A DNA stretch of 64,000 nucleotides from contig MPNL01000013.1 in NCBI GenBank assembly GCA_002239005.1, positions 1-64,000 of the forward strand, in the 5' to 3' direction. Shown piece after piece: positions 18,406 to 26,833 of this stretch (positions are counted from its first letter, which is position 1; each line of letters begins with the position of its first letter). Origin of the DNA: Truepera sp. bin119 (lineage in GTDB: Bacteria; Deinococcota; Deinococci; Deinococcales; Trueperaceae). The position numbers were made by a program, and so were the translations under genes. The notes under the pieces are model-generated. The model saw only the letters and a program-made list of their open reading frames with translations. It did not search any database and had not been told where the DNA came from.

Positions 18406-19296
18406 GTGAGCCAGCCGCCCCTCGAATCCACCCTCCATTCATCGGCGATCCAGTCCGCCCGAGTCCGGGTCGCGCTCGCCCTGATCAAGAGGTTCCTGAG
18501 ACATCGGTCGGCCACGGTCGGTGTCACAATCCTCCTAATCCTTATCATCCTCGCTGTCGCTGCACCTGCGATCGCACCCTTCGACCCCCTAAAGCAAAAC
18601 CTCCGGCAGGGGTTGGCCCCGCCTAGCGCCGAGCACCCTCTGGGAACAGACGAGTTCGGCCGTGACATCCTAAGCCGGATCCTCTACGGTGCTCGTATCT
18701 CCCTTCGAGTCGGGGTAATGGTGGTGCTGCTATCGGGCACCATAGGTGTCCTGCTCGGTATGGTTGCCGGATACTACGAGGGTCGAATCGACACGATTAT
18801 CTCGCGGGCGGTCGATATTCTTCTGGCCTTCCCGAGCCTCCTACTCGCCATCGCCGTCATCACCATCCTAGGTCCTTCCCTCATCAACGCGCTGTTCGCC
18901 ATCGCCATCGCTCAAGTGCCACGTTACGCCCGGGTCACGCGCGGCGTGACCTTATCGCAGAAACAAAGAGATTACGTCGACGCCGCCCGGGCACTCGGCG
19001 GGAGTCCCCCGCGCATCATGTTCATCCATCTGCTGCCCAATGTCATCGGGCCGGTGGTGGTCCTAGCCTCGCTGGGCGTCGCTACCGCTATTCTGACAAC
19101 AGCCTCGCTCAGTTTCCTCGGGTTGGGGGCACAACCCCCCGAACCGGAGTGGGGCGCCATGCTCTCAACCGGGCGGAGCTACATGAGGCAGGCGTGGTGG
19201 ATCACCCTGTTCCCAGGCCTAGCCATCATGATCACCGTACTCGCCATCAACCTGTTCGGAGACGGACTTCGCGACGTCCTCGACCCCAAAACCTAG
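18406..19296 (+). CDS. Peptide/opine-type ABC transporter permease (DppC-like)
   Basis: Inner-membrane permease of the oligopeptide/nickel ABC family, about 296 residues with six predicted helices. It starts with the N-terminal cytoplasmic segment and helix GVTILLILIILAVAAPAIAP typical of DppC/OppC. The HPLGTDEFGRDILSRILYGAR motif is diagnostic, and VDAARALGGSPPRIMFIHLLPN is the EAA loop that contacts the ATPase. The GTG at 18406 follows GGGAG at 18393-18397 at 8-nt spacing. The partner permease is at 21067, after the binding-protein gene; no ATPase gene is near. Confidence 0.93.
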   Translation: MSQPPLESTLHSSAIQSARVRVALALIKRFLRHRSATVGVTILLILIILAVAAPAIAPFDPLKQNLRQGLAPPSAEHPLGTDEFGRDILSRILYGARISLRVGVMVVLLSGTIGVLLGMVAGYYEGRIDTIISRAVDILLAFPSLLLAIAVITILGPSLINALFAIAIAQVPRYARVTRGVTLSQKQRDYVDAARALGGSPPRIMFIHLLPNVIGPVVVLASLGVATAILTTASLSFLGLGAQPPEPEWGAMLSTGRSYMRQAWWITLFPGLAIMITVLAINLFGDGLRDVLDPKT

Positions 19297-19401
19297 GCAC
19301 GCCGACACCAGAAAGGAGGAGTTAGCAAATCCGACCAGACTCGGGATCCAAAGCCAACCATGCGCGGGTAGTAACCACCCCTGGAAAAGGAGCATGTCTC
19401 G

Positions 19402-20994
19402 ATGAGAACCCATCGCGCTATAAAACCGTTACTCCGCACAATTGTGGTGTCCGCCCTGCTTATCACAGGAGGCACATCCATCGCCCAAGAGGAGTACGAT
19501 CTTCTCAGGGTAGTCCTTAACAACGCAGGTACCGGCAACCTCGACGTAGTCACTGCCCGGCATACTAAGGCGACTCTTTACGCCCGGATGTTCGGCGACT
19601 TCTTGGTCAACATCGACCCGAATGACCTCACGGTTCAGCCTGGTTTAGCCACTGAGTGGACCGTGAATGACGATGCCACGGTCTACACCTTCACCCTGCG
19701 CCAGGACGTCACCTTCCATGATGGAACACCGTTCAGCGCCGAGGCGGTAAAGTTCAACTTCGACCGCATCGCTGAGGCCAAAGCTGGAGCAGGCTACGCC
19801 GCGCTGGGAGCCGCCAGGTACGCGGACACAACCGTATTGGATGAATTCACTGTGCAGGTCACCTTCCACGAGACCTATGTCCAGTTCCTAAACCAACTCG
19901 GCCTCCGGCTCTGGTTCGACTCTCCCACAGCGGTCGCGCAACATGGTGAAGACTACGGTACCCTCGTTGTCGTAAGCACCGGACCTTACAAGGTCGTTGA
20001 GTGGGTTGCTAACGATCACGTCCTGCTCGAGCGGAACGAAGATTACACCTGGGGACCCGACATCTACAAGATCCAGGGACTGCCCTATGCCCGGCAGATC
20101 GAGATCCGGGGTATCCGAGAATTTGCCACGCGACGCGCTGCCCTCGAATCGGGGCAGGCTGATATCGTTATGATCGGCGAGAGCGATGTTGCAGGCTTAG
20201 AAGCTGACCCGCGGTTTCGTGTTGAACTCGAGCCCAAGGCTGGCACCGTTCGCCAACTCCAGTTCAATCTGAGACGCGCACCTATAGACGATCTCAACGT
20301 CCGCCTAGCGATCGCCCACGCTATTGACCGAGAAGGACTAGTTGCCGCACCAAGGTACTCGGGCGCCGCCAATGTCGCCATCGGCATTCTCGGTCGCAAA
20401 AACATGGGGGGAGATTTCCCTCAAGCGGTACACGACGCCCAACTCCACTACGATCCGGAACGGGCTGCTGAACTGCTCGAGGCGTCGGGCTGGATCATGG
20501 GCTCGTCCGGAATCAGGGAGAAGGACGGGGAACCGCTCACCATCGAGATGATCTTCCCCTCAGCTGCCCTGTCGGAGGTTCAGCCGATCCAGGCGATGCT
20601 ATCTGAGGTCGGAATCGATGTTGACCTAGTCGAGCTCCAAACCCAGGCTTGGTTCGACGCTGAAGAGGCTGGCAACTTCGACATGACCATCGGGTCGAAT
20701 TCGGGGACCGGGCTGAACCTCATGAACCGGATCTATCAGTCAGGCGGCACCAACAACTGGTGGGGGCTCTCAGATGCAACTCTCGATGGCTACTTCGATA
20801 CCATCGAGTCTGCCCTGACCGCCGAGGAGCGCTACCAGGCAGCAGTGGATGCCCAAGTTCACATGCTGGAAAACGCCTATGCGGTGCCGCTAGTCGATGT
20901 CTTCTACCCCTTCGCCATGCGTAACGAGGTCAACGACGTCTTCTACCCCGCGTTCAGCTGGCCCAGCTTCTACCAGGTCTGGATTTCGAACTAG
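19402..20994 (+). CDS. ABC transporter periplasmic substrate-binding protein (family 5)
   Basis: Extracytoplasmic solute-binding protein of the DppA/OppA family, 530 residues. It has a signal peptide (hydrophobic core TIVVSALLITGGTSIA, cleaved near AQ/EE) with no lipobox cysteine. Family blocks include VQPGLATEWTVNDDATVYTFTLR and DVTFHDGTPFSAEAVKFNF, then STGPYKVVEWVANDHVLLERNEDYW-like text. AAAAGGAG at 19385-19392 precedes the ATG. It binds the transported solute, probably a peptide, amino-acid amide or related compound, for the permeases on each side. Confidence 0.93.
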   Translation: MRTHRAIKPLLRTIVVSALLITGGTSIAQEEYDLLRVVLNNAGTGNLDVVTARHTKATLYARMFGDFLVNIDPNDLTVQPGLATEWTVNDDATVYTFTLRQDVTFHDGTPFSAEAVKFNFDRIAEAKAGAGYAALGAARYADTTVLDEFTVQVTFHETYVQFLNQLGLRLWFDSPTAVAQHGEDYGTLVVVSTGPYKVVEWVANDHVLLERNEDYTWGPDIYKIQGLPYARQIEIRGIREFATRRAALESGQADIVMIGESDVAGLEADPRFRVELEPKAGTVRQLQFNLRRAPIDDLNVRLAIAHAIDREGLVAAPRYSGAANVAIGILGRKNMGGDFPQAVHDAQLHYDPERAAELLEASGWIMGSSGIREKDGEPLTIEMIFPSAALSEVQPIQAMLSEVGIDVDLVELQTQAWFDAEEAGNFDMTIGSNSGTGLNLMNRIYQSGGTNNWWGLSDATLDGYFDTIESALTAEERYQAAVDAQVHMLENAYAVPLVDVFYPFAMRNEVNDVFYPAFSWPSFYQVWISN

Positions 20995-21066
20995 ACCTCA
21001 TTCAGGGAGGGGGTGGGCGGTAGGTCGTCAGCCCGACGATCCGTTTGCCCCTTCCCTTCCCCGATC

Positions 21067-22002
21067 ATGCTGAAGTACGGCCTGAAGCGACTTGTAAGCA
21101 CCATCCCGGTCCTTCTCGGGGTCACCGTGTTGGTGTTCTCACTTATGCACCTAGTGCCCGGAGACCCGGTGAAGGCGATGTTTCGGATGACGGGAGAATC
21201 GGTCGAGATCCCGCCGGAAGTGTACGAGTCCATTCAGAAGGAGTATGGTTTCGACAAGCCCGTACCGGTACAGTACCTGATCTACATGTCTCGCTTGTTT
21301 AGAGGCGACATGGGCAGATCCACTATCCGTAACCGGCCGGTCTCCGAACTGATCCGTCAGAACTGGCGGTTCACAGCGGAGCTGGCCATTACTGCGATTA
21401 CCTTCGCCATCGTGCTAGGCGTCCTGCTTGGGGTGGCTGCTGCCGTGAACCGAGGTGGCTGGTGGGATACCCTGTCGATGATGGCCGCCACCTTCGGCGT
21501 CTCTATGCCCAACTTCTGGTTCGGCCTGATGGCCATGTTGGTCTTTGCAGTACAGTTGGGGTGGTTGCCTGCTTCAGGCGTGGGGGGCTTTGAGTTCGTC
21601 ATCCTCCCCGCCCTTACCCTTGGCATCTCGGCCTCGGCCATCATCGCCCGACTCACCCGCAGCAGTCTGCTCGAGACCTTGGGCGAGGATTACATACGGA
21701 CTGCCCGCGCCAAGGGCATAAGAGAGCGGCGGGTGACTCTCATCCATGCACTGCGCAATTCACTGATCCCTGTCGTCACCCTAGTCGGGCTTCAGTTTGG
21801 CAGCCTGCTAGCCGGCGCGGTCGTATCCGAAACCGTCTTTGCCCGGCGCGGCCTAGGGTCACTCACGCTCGAGGCCGTCACCAGCAAAGATTTCCCTCTG
21901 GCCCAAGGCCTGATTCTGATCATCGCCCTCATCTACGTGTTAGTGAACATAGTGGTGGACATGCTCTACGCAACCCTCGACCCGCGCATCCAATACGAGT
22001 AA
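21067..22002 (+). CDS. Peptide-type ABC transporter permease (DppB-like)
   Basis: Inner-membrane permease of about 311 residues with six helices. It starts MLKYGLKRLVSTIPVLLGVT as DppB proteins do, contains LVPGDPVKAMF and PVPVQYLIYMSRLFRGDMG, and has the EAA loop DYIRTARAKGIRERRVTLIHALRN. The ATG at 21067 lacks an obvious Shine-Dalgarno; an upstream GTG would add only a basic, non-conserved tail. It completes the membrane pair of the transporter encoded from 18406. The order permease C, binding protein, permease B is unusual for the family. Confidence 0.92.
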   Translation: MLKYGLKRLVSTIPVLLGVTVLVFSLMHLVPGDPVKAMFRMTGESVEIPPEVYESIQKEYGFDKPVPVQYLIYMSRLFRGDMGRSTIRNRPVSELIRQNWRFTAELAITAITFAIVLGVLLGVAAAVNRGGWWDTLSMMAATFGVSMPNFWFGLMAMLVFAVQLGWLPASGVGGFEFVILPALTLGISASAIIARLTRSSLLETLGEDYIRTARAKGIRERRVTLIHALRNSLIPVVTLVGLQFGSLLAGAVVSETVFARRGLGSLTLEAVTSKDFPLAQGLILIIALIYVLVNIVVDMLYATLDPRIQYE

Positions 22003-22024
22003 CGCCGCTGATGGAGGTCCGAAC

Positions 22025-23644
22025 ATCCTCAAAGCCCTAGCGAACCTCGGTTGGGACCGAGACGAACACGTTCCTCGACGTGGCGCCCTGATCGCCTGCA
22101 ACGGGATGACAGCCTCGACCAATCCGGTAACCAGCCGCGTCGGCCTTGAAGTCCTGCAAAGTGGGGGGAATGCCGTCGACGCCGCCGTAGCCATGGCTGC
22201 AACCCATGTTGTGGTCGAGCCCCACACGGGTCACTTGGGTGGTGACAGCTTCATGATGTTCCACCTTGCCCGGAGTGGAACGACGTTGGCGCTCAACGCC
22301 AGCGGTGCAGCGCCGTCGGGAGCGACCCGGGAACACTTCTGCAACCTTGGGGGGATTCCCGAAAAGGGACCCCTAGCCTCCTGCGTGCCGGGCACGGTCG
22401 ACGGCTGGGCAGAGGCAAGTCGGCAGTTCGGAACAATGCCCTTAGCGGACCTCCTGGGTCCGGCGGTCGAGGTAGCACGCCAGGGCTTCCCGGTCCAGAA
22501 TCGATTGGCCCGCAGCCTGAAACGTGCCTCAAGTACTTTCCGCCACTATGAGGGCTCTGCAAGGCAGTATCTGAATTCGAACGGCGACCCGCCCAGGATC
22601 GGAGAGATTCTACGGCAACCCTGGTTAGCCGACACGCTCGAAACTATTGGACAGCAGGGAGCCGACAGCTTCTATCGCGGCGCACTGGCCCAAGAAATCG
22701 TCGATTACTGGCAGGGTATCGGCGGACTCTTTACTCTCGATGACTTCGCCAGCCACCACTCTTCCATCGAGAAACCCCTGACGGTTACCTATCGGGGCTT
22801 CGATGTCATGCAACAGCCCCTGCCATCGCAGGGGCTATTACATCTGTTGATGTTGAACATAGTCGAGACATTCCCCCTAAAGGAATGGGGACTCCACAGT
22901 CCCGATGCGGTCCACTGCATGCTCGAAGCGAAGAAGCTCGCCTTCCAGGTCAAAGACCACCACCTCGGCGATCCCGAACGCATCTACGTTCCCGTCGAAC
23001 GGCTGCTCGACAAGGATTTCGCTGCCGAACTTGCTGAGGGCATCGATATGAATCGGGCCCGGAACCTCACCACCGAAGAGACCACCATCTCCTCCGACAC
23101 GGATTTCCTGTGCGTAGTAGACAAGGATCGCAACATTGCCTCTAATATCCATAGTCTCTTTCCGGGCTGTGGGGTGACCGTCCCCGGTGTCGGAGCCCTA
23201 TTCAACAGTCGCATGCTCAGCTTCAGCCTGCAAGAGGGACATCCCAACGCCGTAGAACCTGGCAAGCGGCCGCTGCACACCTTAAACACCTGGATGCTGT
23301 TCCACGAGGGCCGACCGTTGGTCGTAGGTGGCGTTACTGCCGGTGACCTTCAAGTCCAGTTCAACCTGCAAATTATCACTCAACTGATCGATGGCGGCGC
23401 TCAACTCCATGAAGCCCTAGATGCTCCAAGGTGGGGCAACCTGAGAGATCGGGAGATCACCCTGGAAGATCGCAACGCAGGCGGTCTCTTTGACGAACTT
23501 GGACGCCGGGGTCATCAACTTACAGCTCAGTCGGCCTGGGGAGCGACGGGAAGAGCCCACGCCATCGCTATCGATTACAATCGGGGAATCCTGATCGGGC
23601 ACAGCGAATCCAGGGACGATGGGGGATTCGTGATGGGCTACTGA
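22025..23644 (+). CDS. Gamma-glutamyltransferase-like (GGT/YwrD-type) amidohydrolase
   Basis: Ntn-hydrolase of the gamma-glutamyltransferase superfamily, 539 residues from this start, without a signal peptide. Autoprocessing should occur before the nucleophile Thr in SSDTDFLCVVDKDRN; the second Thr and His of the classical TTH motif are replaced by Asp-Phe. The usual GSxGG loop reads GGVTAGDLQVQFNLQ, as in cytoplasmic GGT-like acylases. Homology to the family begins at RGALIACNG, upstream of the first in-frame ATG (22106). A strong GGAGGT at 22013-22018 is followed after 6 nt by an in-frame ATC at 22025, which I take as the start; ATG 22106 is the conservative alternative. Cleavage of amide or lactam side chains fits the cluster. 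Confidence 0.8.
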   Translation: MLKALANLGWDRDEHVPRRGALIACNGMTASTNPVTSRVGLEVLQSGGNAVDAAVAMAATHVVVEPHTGHLGGDSFMMFHLARSGTTLALNASGAAPSGATREHFCNLGGIPEKGPLASCVPGTVDGWAEASRQFGTMPLADLLGPAVEVARQGFPVQNRLARSLKRASSTFRHYEGSARQYLNSNGDPPRIGEILRQPWLADTLETIGQQGADSFYRGALAQEIVDYWQGIGGLFTLDDFASHHSSIEKPLTVTYRGFDVMQQPLPSQGLLHLLMLNIVETFPLKEWGLHSPDAVHCMLEAKKLAFQVKDHHLGDPERIYVPVERLLDKDFAAELAEGIDMNRARNLTTEETTISSDTDFLCVVDKDRNIASNIHSLFPGCGVTVPGVGALFNSRMLSFSLQEGHPNAVEPGKRPLHTLNTWMLFHEGRPLVVGGVTAGDLQVQFNLQIITQLIDGGAQLHEALDAPRWGNLRDREITLEDRNAGGLFDELGRRGHQLTAQSAWGATGRAHAIAIDYNRGILIGHSESRDDGGFVMGY

Positions 23645-23688
23645 GGGTAGCAGGCCGACCTCATCGCCATTCACAGAGGAGGGATTTC

Positions 23689-25068
23689 ATGGATCTTGTC
23701 ATTCGCCACGGCACCTTGGTGACAGCGAGCGACACCGTTACTGCGGACCTGGGGATCAGAGCCGGGAAGATCGCTCAGGTCGGTGGTGCCCTTCCCAAGG
23801 CCAAGCGGGAACTCGACGCTGCCGGCATGCTGGTGATGCCTGGGGCCATCGATGTCCACACCCACATGGAGATGCCGTTCATGGGCACGTCCACCGCCGA
23901 CGATTTCCTGACAGGTACCCGGGCGGCCGCGGCGGGAGGAGTGACCTGCCTCATCGACTTCGCTATCCAACCTCCCCAAACCTCTCTACTAAAGACCCTG
24001 GAGATCTGGAAACAAAAGGCCGAAGGGAAGGCGACCATCGACTACAGTTTCCACCTCGCGCTTACCCATTGGGACGACACCATCCCACAACAGGTGAAAA
24101 CCCTGATCGAACTCGGCTTCCCCAGCCTAAAGGTGTTCATGGCCTACAAGGGTGCGTTGATGCTTGAGGACGCCGGATTGCTGCAGCTGTTGCAGACATC
24201 TAGGGAGCTAGGAGCGCTCGTGATGGTCCATGCCGAGAACGGCGACGCCATCTTTACACTTCAGCAGCAGGCCCTGGCCCGCAACGAGACCTCACCGAGA
24301 TACCACGCCCTCACCCGGCCTCGCATCGCCGAAGGAGAGGCGACTGCGCGCGCCATTGCCCTAGCCGAAATCGCTGGTGCCCCACTCTACGTCGTCCACG
24401 TCTCTTGCCAGGAGGCGATGGACGCCATCGCTGCAGCCCGCCGCCGGAAGGTGCCAATCTACGGTGAATCCTGTCCCCAATACCTGGGGGCGATCAGTGT
24501 CGATAACTACGAGCGCCCAGATTTTGAAGGGGCCAAGTTCGTCTGCTCCCCCCCACTTCGCGAACCCGATCAGGCCAAGCAGCTGTGGAGCGGGCTTGCG
24601 GGCAACCTGTTGCAGGTGGTTTCCTCCGATCACTGCCCCTTCCGAATGGAGCAGAAGCGAGCAGGCTTCAACGACTTCACCCTGATCCCAAATGGTGTCC
24701 CAGGGATTGAGACCCTGGTCCCTCTAGTGTGGACGCTCGGAGTTGAGGCAGGGCACATCTCTTCTAACCGCTTCGTCGATCTGATCTCCACCAGACCCGC
24801 CAGACTGTTCGGCCTCGCCCCCCGTAAAGGGAGTCTGACAGTCGGTGCAGATGCCGATATCATGATTTTCGATCCTCAGCGTGAGGTCACCCTTCATCAC
24901 ACGGGACTGCATCAGAACCTGGACTATACGCCCTACGAAGGTTTTCGCGTCACCGGTTATCCGGCCACCACCCTCTCACGAGGAGATATCGTTTGGCACG
25001 AGGGAGAGATTACAGCCGCAGCAGGGCGCGGAGAGCTGGTGCAGCGCAAATCCTTTAGTGGGGATTGA
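23689..25068 (+). CDS. D-hydantoinase/dihydropyrimidinase
   Basis: Cyclic amidase that opens hydantoins or dihydropyrimidines to N-carbamoyl amino acids. The binuclear site is complete: H57 and H59 in DVHTHMEMPF, the carboxylated lysine K154 in FMAYKGALM, His in VMVHAENGD, His in LYVVHVSCQEA and Asp in SSDHCPFR. The 459-residue length is normal. AGGAGG precedes the ATG. The carbamoylase at 26834-28072 would take its product to the free amino acid, so the two probably act in sequence. Confidence 0.93.
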   Translation: MDLVIRHGTLVTASDTVTADLGIRAGKIAQVGGALPKAKRELDAAGMLVMPGAIDVHTHMEMPFMGTSTADDFLTGTRAAAAGGVTCLIDFAIQPPQTSLLKTLEIWKQKAEGKATIDYSFHLALTHWDDTIPQQVKTLIELGFPSLKVFMAYKGALMLEDAGLLQLLQTSRELGALVMVHAENGDAIFTLQQQALARNETSPRYHALTRPRIAEGEATARAIALAEIAGAPLYVVHVSCQEAMDAIAAARRRKVPIYGESCPQYLGAISVDNYERPDFEGAKFVCSPPLREPDQAKQLWSGLAGNLLQVVSSDHCPFRMEQKRAGFNDFTLIPNGVPGIETLVPLVWTLGVEAGHISSNRFVDLISTRPARLFGLAPRKGSLTVGADADIMIFDPQREVTLHHTGLHQNLDYTPYEGFRVTGYPATTLSRGDIVWHEGEITAAAGRGELVQRKSFSGD

Positions 25069-25102
25069 TGTCGACCCGACCAGCTCAATACAAGGAGATC
25101 CA

Positions 25103-25873
25103 GTGAGGAGCCGAGTCACCATCGACGGACTGCCCCTGTCCTATCTGTCCGGAGGCAAGGGTTCGACAACCCTCCTCCTTCACACCATCGGTGGCAGCGC
25201 TTCGGAGTGGACACGCATCACTCCAATCCTCAACGAGCAACTGACCACCATCGCCCTCGATCTGCCCGGGCACGGCGAGTCCGGTCTCCTCGATGAACAC
25301 TTGCCTGTTCCCGACATCGCCGCGCTGATCACGAAATTCCTAGATCTGGTAGGGCTCGATCGGGTCAATGTAGTCGGCAGTTCGATGAGCGGAACCAACG
25401 CCCTCGAGTTCGCCATTCTCTATCCAGATCGCGTCGACCAAGTAGTGCTGATCTCCGGCACCGGCCCCTGGGCCGACCAGCCGGGACTTCCTGTTAGGAA
25501 GAACCTCCCCACTCACACGTCAGAGAACAAGGAGATCACTTGGTTTCGCTCCCAGTTCCATGACCCAGCCGTCGCTGATGAACCGGGCTTTTTCGAATGG
25601 TGGGTTATGACTCGCAGCAAGGCGGATGACCAGATGATCCGCGCCTGGCGCAAGCGCCCGCTCCTCAAGCGCTCTCTGAGCGAGTGCAGGGCCCCAGTGC
25701 TGTTGATTCGGGGGGAGCATGATCCCCTTCACCCTGCTGCCTGGTCCCAGGCTTGGGTCGACCTGCTGCCACAAGGTGAGGTCGCCACCATTGGCTCGGC
25801 TAGGCACTTCTTGAACCTGGAAGCGCCTCGGGAACTGGCCACCTTGATGATTCGGTTCCTAGTCCACCGATAA
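25103..25873 (+). CDS. Alpha/beta-fold hydrolase
   Basis: A 256-residue single-domain hydrolase. The catalytic triad can be placed: nucleophile S94 in VVGSSMSG, Asp in RGEHDPLHP and His in SARHFLNLE. The oxyanion region reads LHTIGGSASEW, and ALDLPGHGES is the usual strand-4 motif. The GTG at 25103 follows AAGGAG at 25092-25097. The family includes esterases, lactonases and amidases, so the substrate is open. It follows the hydantoinase gene by 34 bp and is followed by the second MITE-like element. Confidence 0.88.
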   Translation: MRSRVTIDGLPLSYLSGGKGSTTLLLHTIGGSASEWTRITPILNEQLTTIALDLPGHGESGLLDEHLPVPDIAALITKFLDLVGLDRVNVVGSSMSGTNALEFAILYPDRVDQVVLISGTGPWADQPGLPVRKNLPTHTSENKEITWFRSQFHDPAVADEPGFFEWWVMTRSKADDQMIRAWRKRPLLKRSLSECRAPVLLIRGEHDPLHPAAWSQAWVDLLPQGEVATIGSARHFLNLEAPRELATLMIRFLVHR

Positions 25874-25892
25874 CCTGTTTCCGTCAACTATA

Positions 25893-26142
25893 GGTCGTAG
25901 CGTGAGATTATCTCATGCCCCCTTCAAGCCTCTCCTAAAATGAAGCCTTCCCCGTCTGGAAAGCGATTTCCTGATGATTCTCCCTACCCCTAATAAGGGT
26001 ACAACCCGGTGGGAGTCTACTCGAGAACCGCCCCTTCACTCCTCATCATGACCCCTCTATCGGCATCAATTACGAAACCACGGGCTCTGGTCTGGTACGC
26101 ACCTCCTCTAGTAGAGGTATGGGATAATCTCACACCACCACC
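25893..26142. mobile_element. MITE-like element, copy B
   Basis: A 250-bp element with good terminal inverted repeats: the left end GGTCGTAGCGTGAGATTATC from 25893 and the complement of the right end (GGTGGTGGTGTGAGATTATC) agree in at least 16 of 20 positions. The interior aligns along its full length with copy A at 3407-3676. The bases just outside, CAACTATA on the left and CAACTGTG on the right, may be a degraded 8-bp target duplication. There is no coding potential. Confidence 0.75.
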
Positions 26143-26217
26143 CAACTGTGCTATTTCTACCGAATAACGCAATGCTCCCAACTTGCCACCGGTGGGGGAC
26201 ATCCCATATTGTGGACT

Positions 26218-26658
26218 ATGCCCCGAACCCAGACCACGGTGGTTTATCATCTCGTCGACAAGCGCTTTGTCGGTATCACTCCAGACGAGCAGCGCGTGTT
26301 GATCGACGGTGAGGAAACCGCCAAGACCGGTATGCGACCTATGCAGTTGCTTCTAAACGCCCTAGGTGCCTGCGCCGCCTACGACATCGTCGAGATCCTT
26401 GGGAAGCGGCGACTGAACATCCTCAATTACCGGATCGAACTCTCTGGAATCCGCGCTGACAGCCCGCCTAGATCCTATACCCACATCCACGCCCGGCACG
26501 TCTTCGACATCCCCGGCCTCGACCAGAAGAGCGCTGACCGCTTCGTCGAGTTGGCCATGACGAAGTACTGCTCGGTCGCGGCCAGCCTCAGCGCTCAGAT
26601 TACCTTCGAAACGGCCCTCGAGCACGACCCCGCACGGGGCCGCTGCGAAAGTGCGTGA
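26218..26658 (+). CDS. OsmC/Ohr-family peroxiredoxin-like protein
   Basis: A 146-residue OsmC-fold protein with the two conserved reactive cysteines, C52 in LLNALGACAAYDIVEIL and C118 in AMTKYCSVAASL, which in the family reduce organic hydroperoxides. The text resembles the YhfA-like branch rather than Ohr. The ATG at 26218 is chosen over an in-frame TTG at 26209. No Shine-Dalgarno is visible, and CATATT at 26205-26210 could be a -10 box for a nearly leaderless message. It is convergent with the carbamoylase gene. Confidence 0.85.
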   Translation: MPRTQTTVVYHLVDKRFVGITPDEQRVLIDGEETAKTGMRPMQLLLNALGACAAYDIVEILGKRRLNILNYRIELSGIRADSPPRSYTHIHARHVFDIPGLDQKSADRFVELAMTKYCSVAASLSAQITFETALEHDPARGRCESA

Positions 26659-26710
26659 GGGTGCCCCCTGCTCAACCTGGAACAGGCATGTCTGAAGTGC
26701 TGATCGGGCG

Positions 26711-26748
26711 GGCCCGCGGCAGGGTTGGGCTCGGCCTGAGCCCGGGCC
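26711..26748. terminator. Candidate bidirectional hairpin
   Basis: GGGCTC (26727-26732) and GAGCCC (26738-26743) form a perfect stem with a 5-nt loop, with outer GGCCC/GGGCC arms able to extend it. It lies between the convergent OsmC and carbamoylase genes, where a shared terminator is expected, but there is no T-run. Confidence 0.4.
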
Positions 26749-26833
26749 TACTCCGCCTGCACAACACATAATCCACGTCAGTATTCTAGATGCTGAGTAG
26801 AGTCGGACTAGGTACCGGTGCCCATGCCCGCGC

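Noticed and set aside
19311-19400. A strong GAAAGGAGGAG and a mini-frame ATGTCTCGATGA before the binding-protein gene.
   Set aside because: No credible coding sequence follows the first site; the mini-frame is three codons and the second AAAAGGAG serves the true start.
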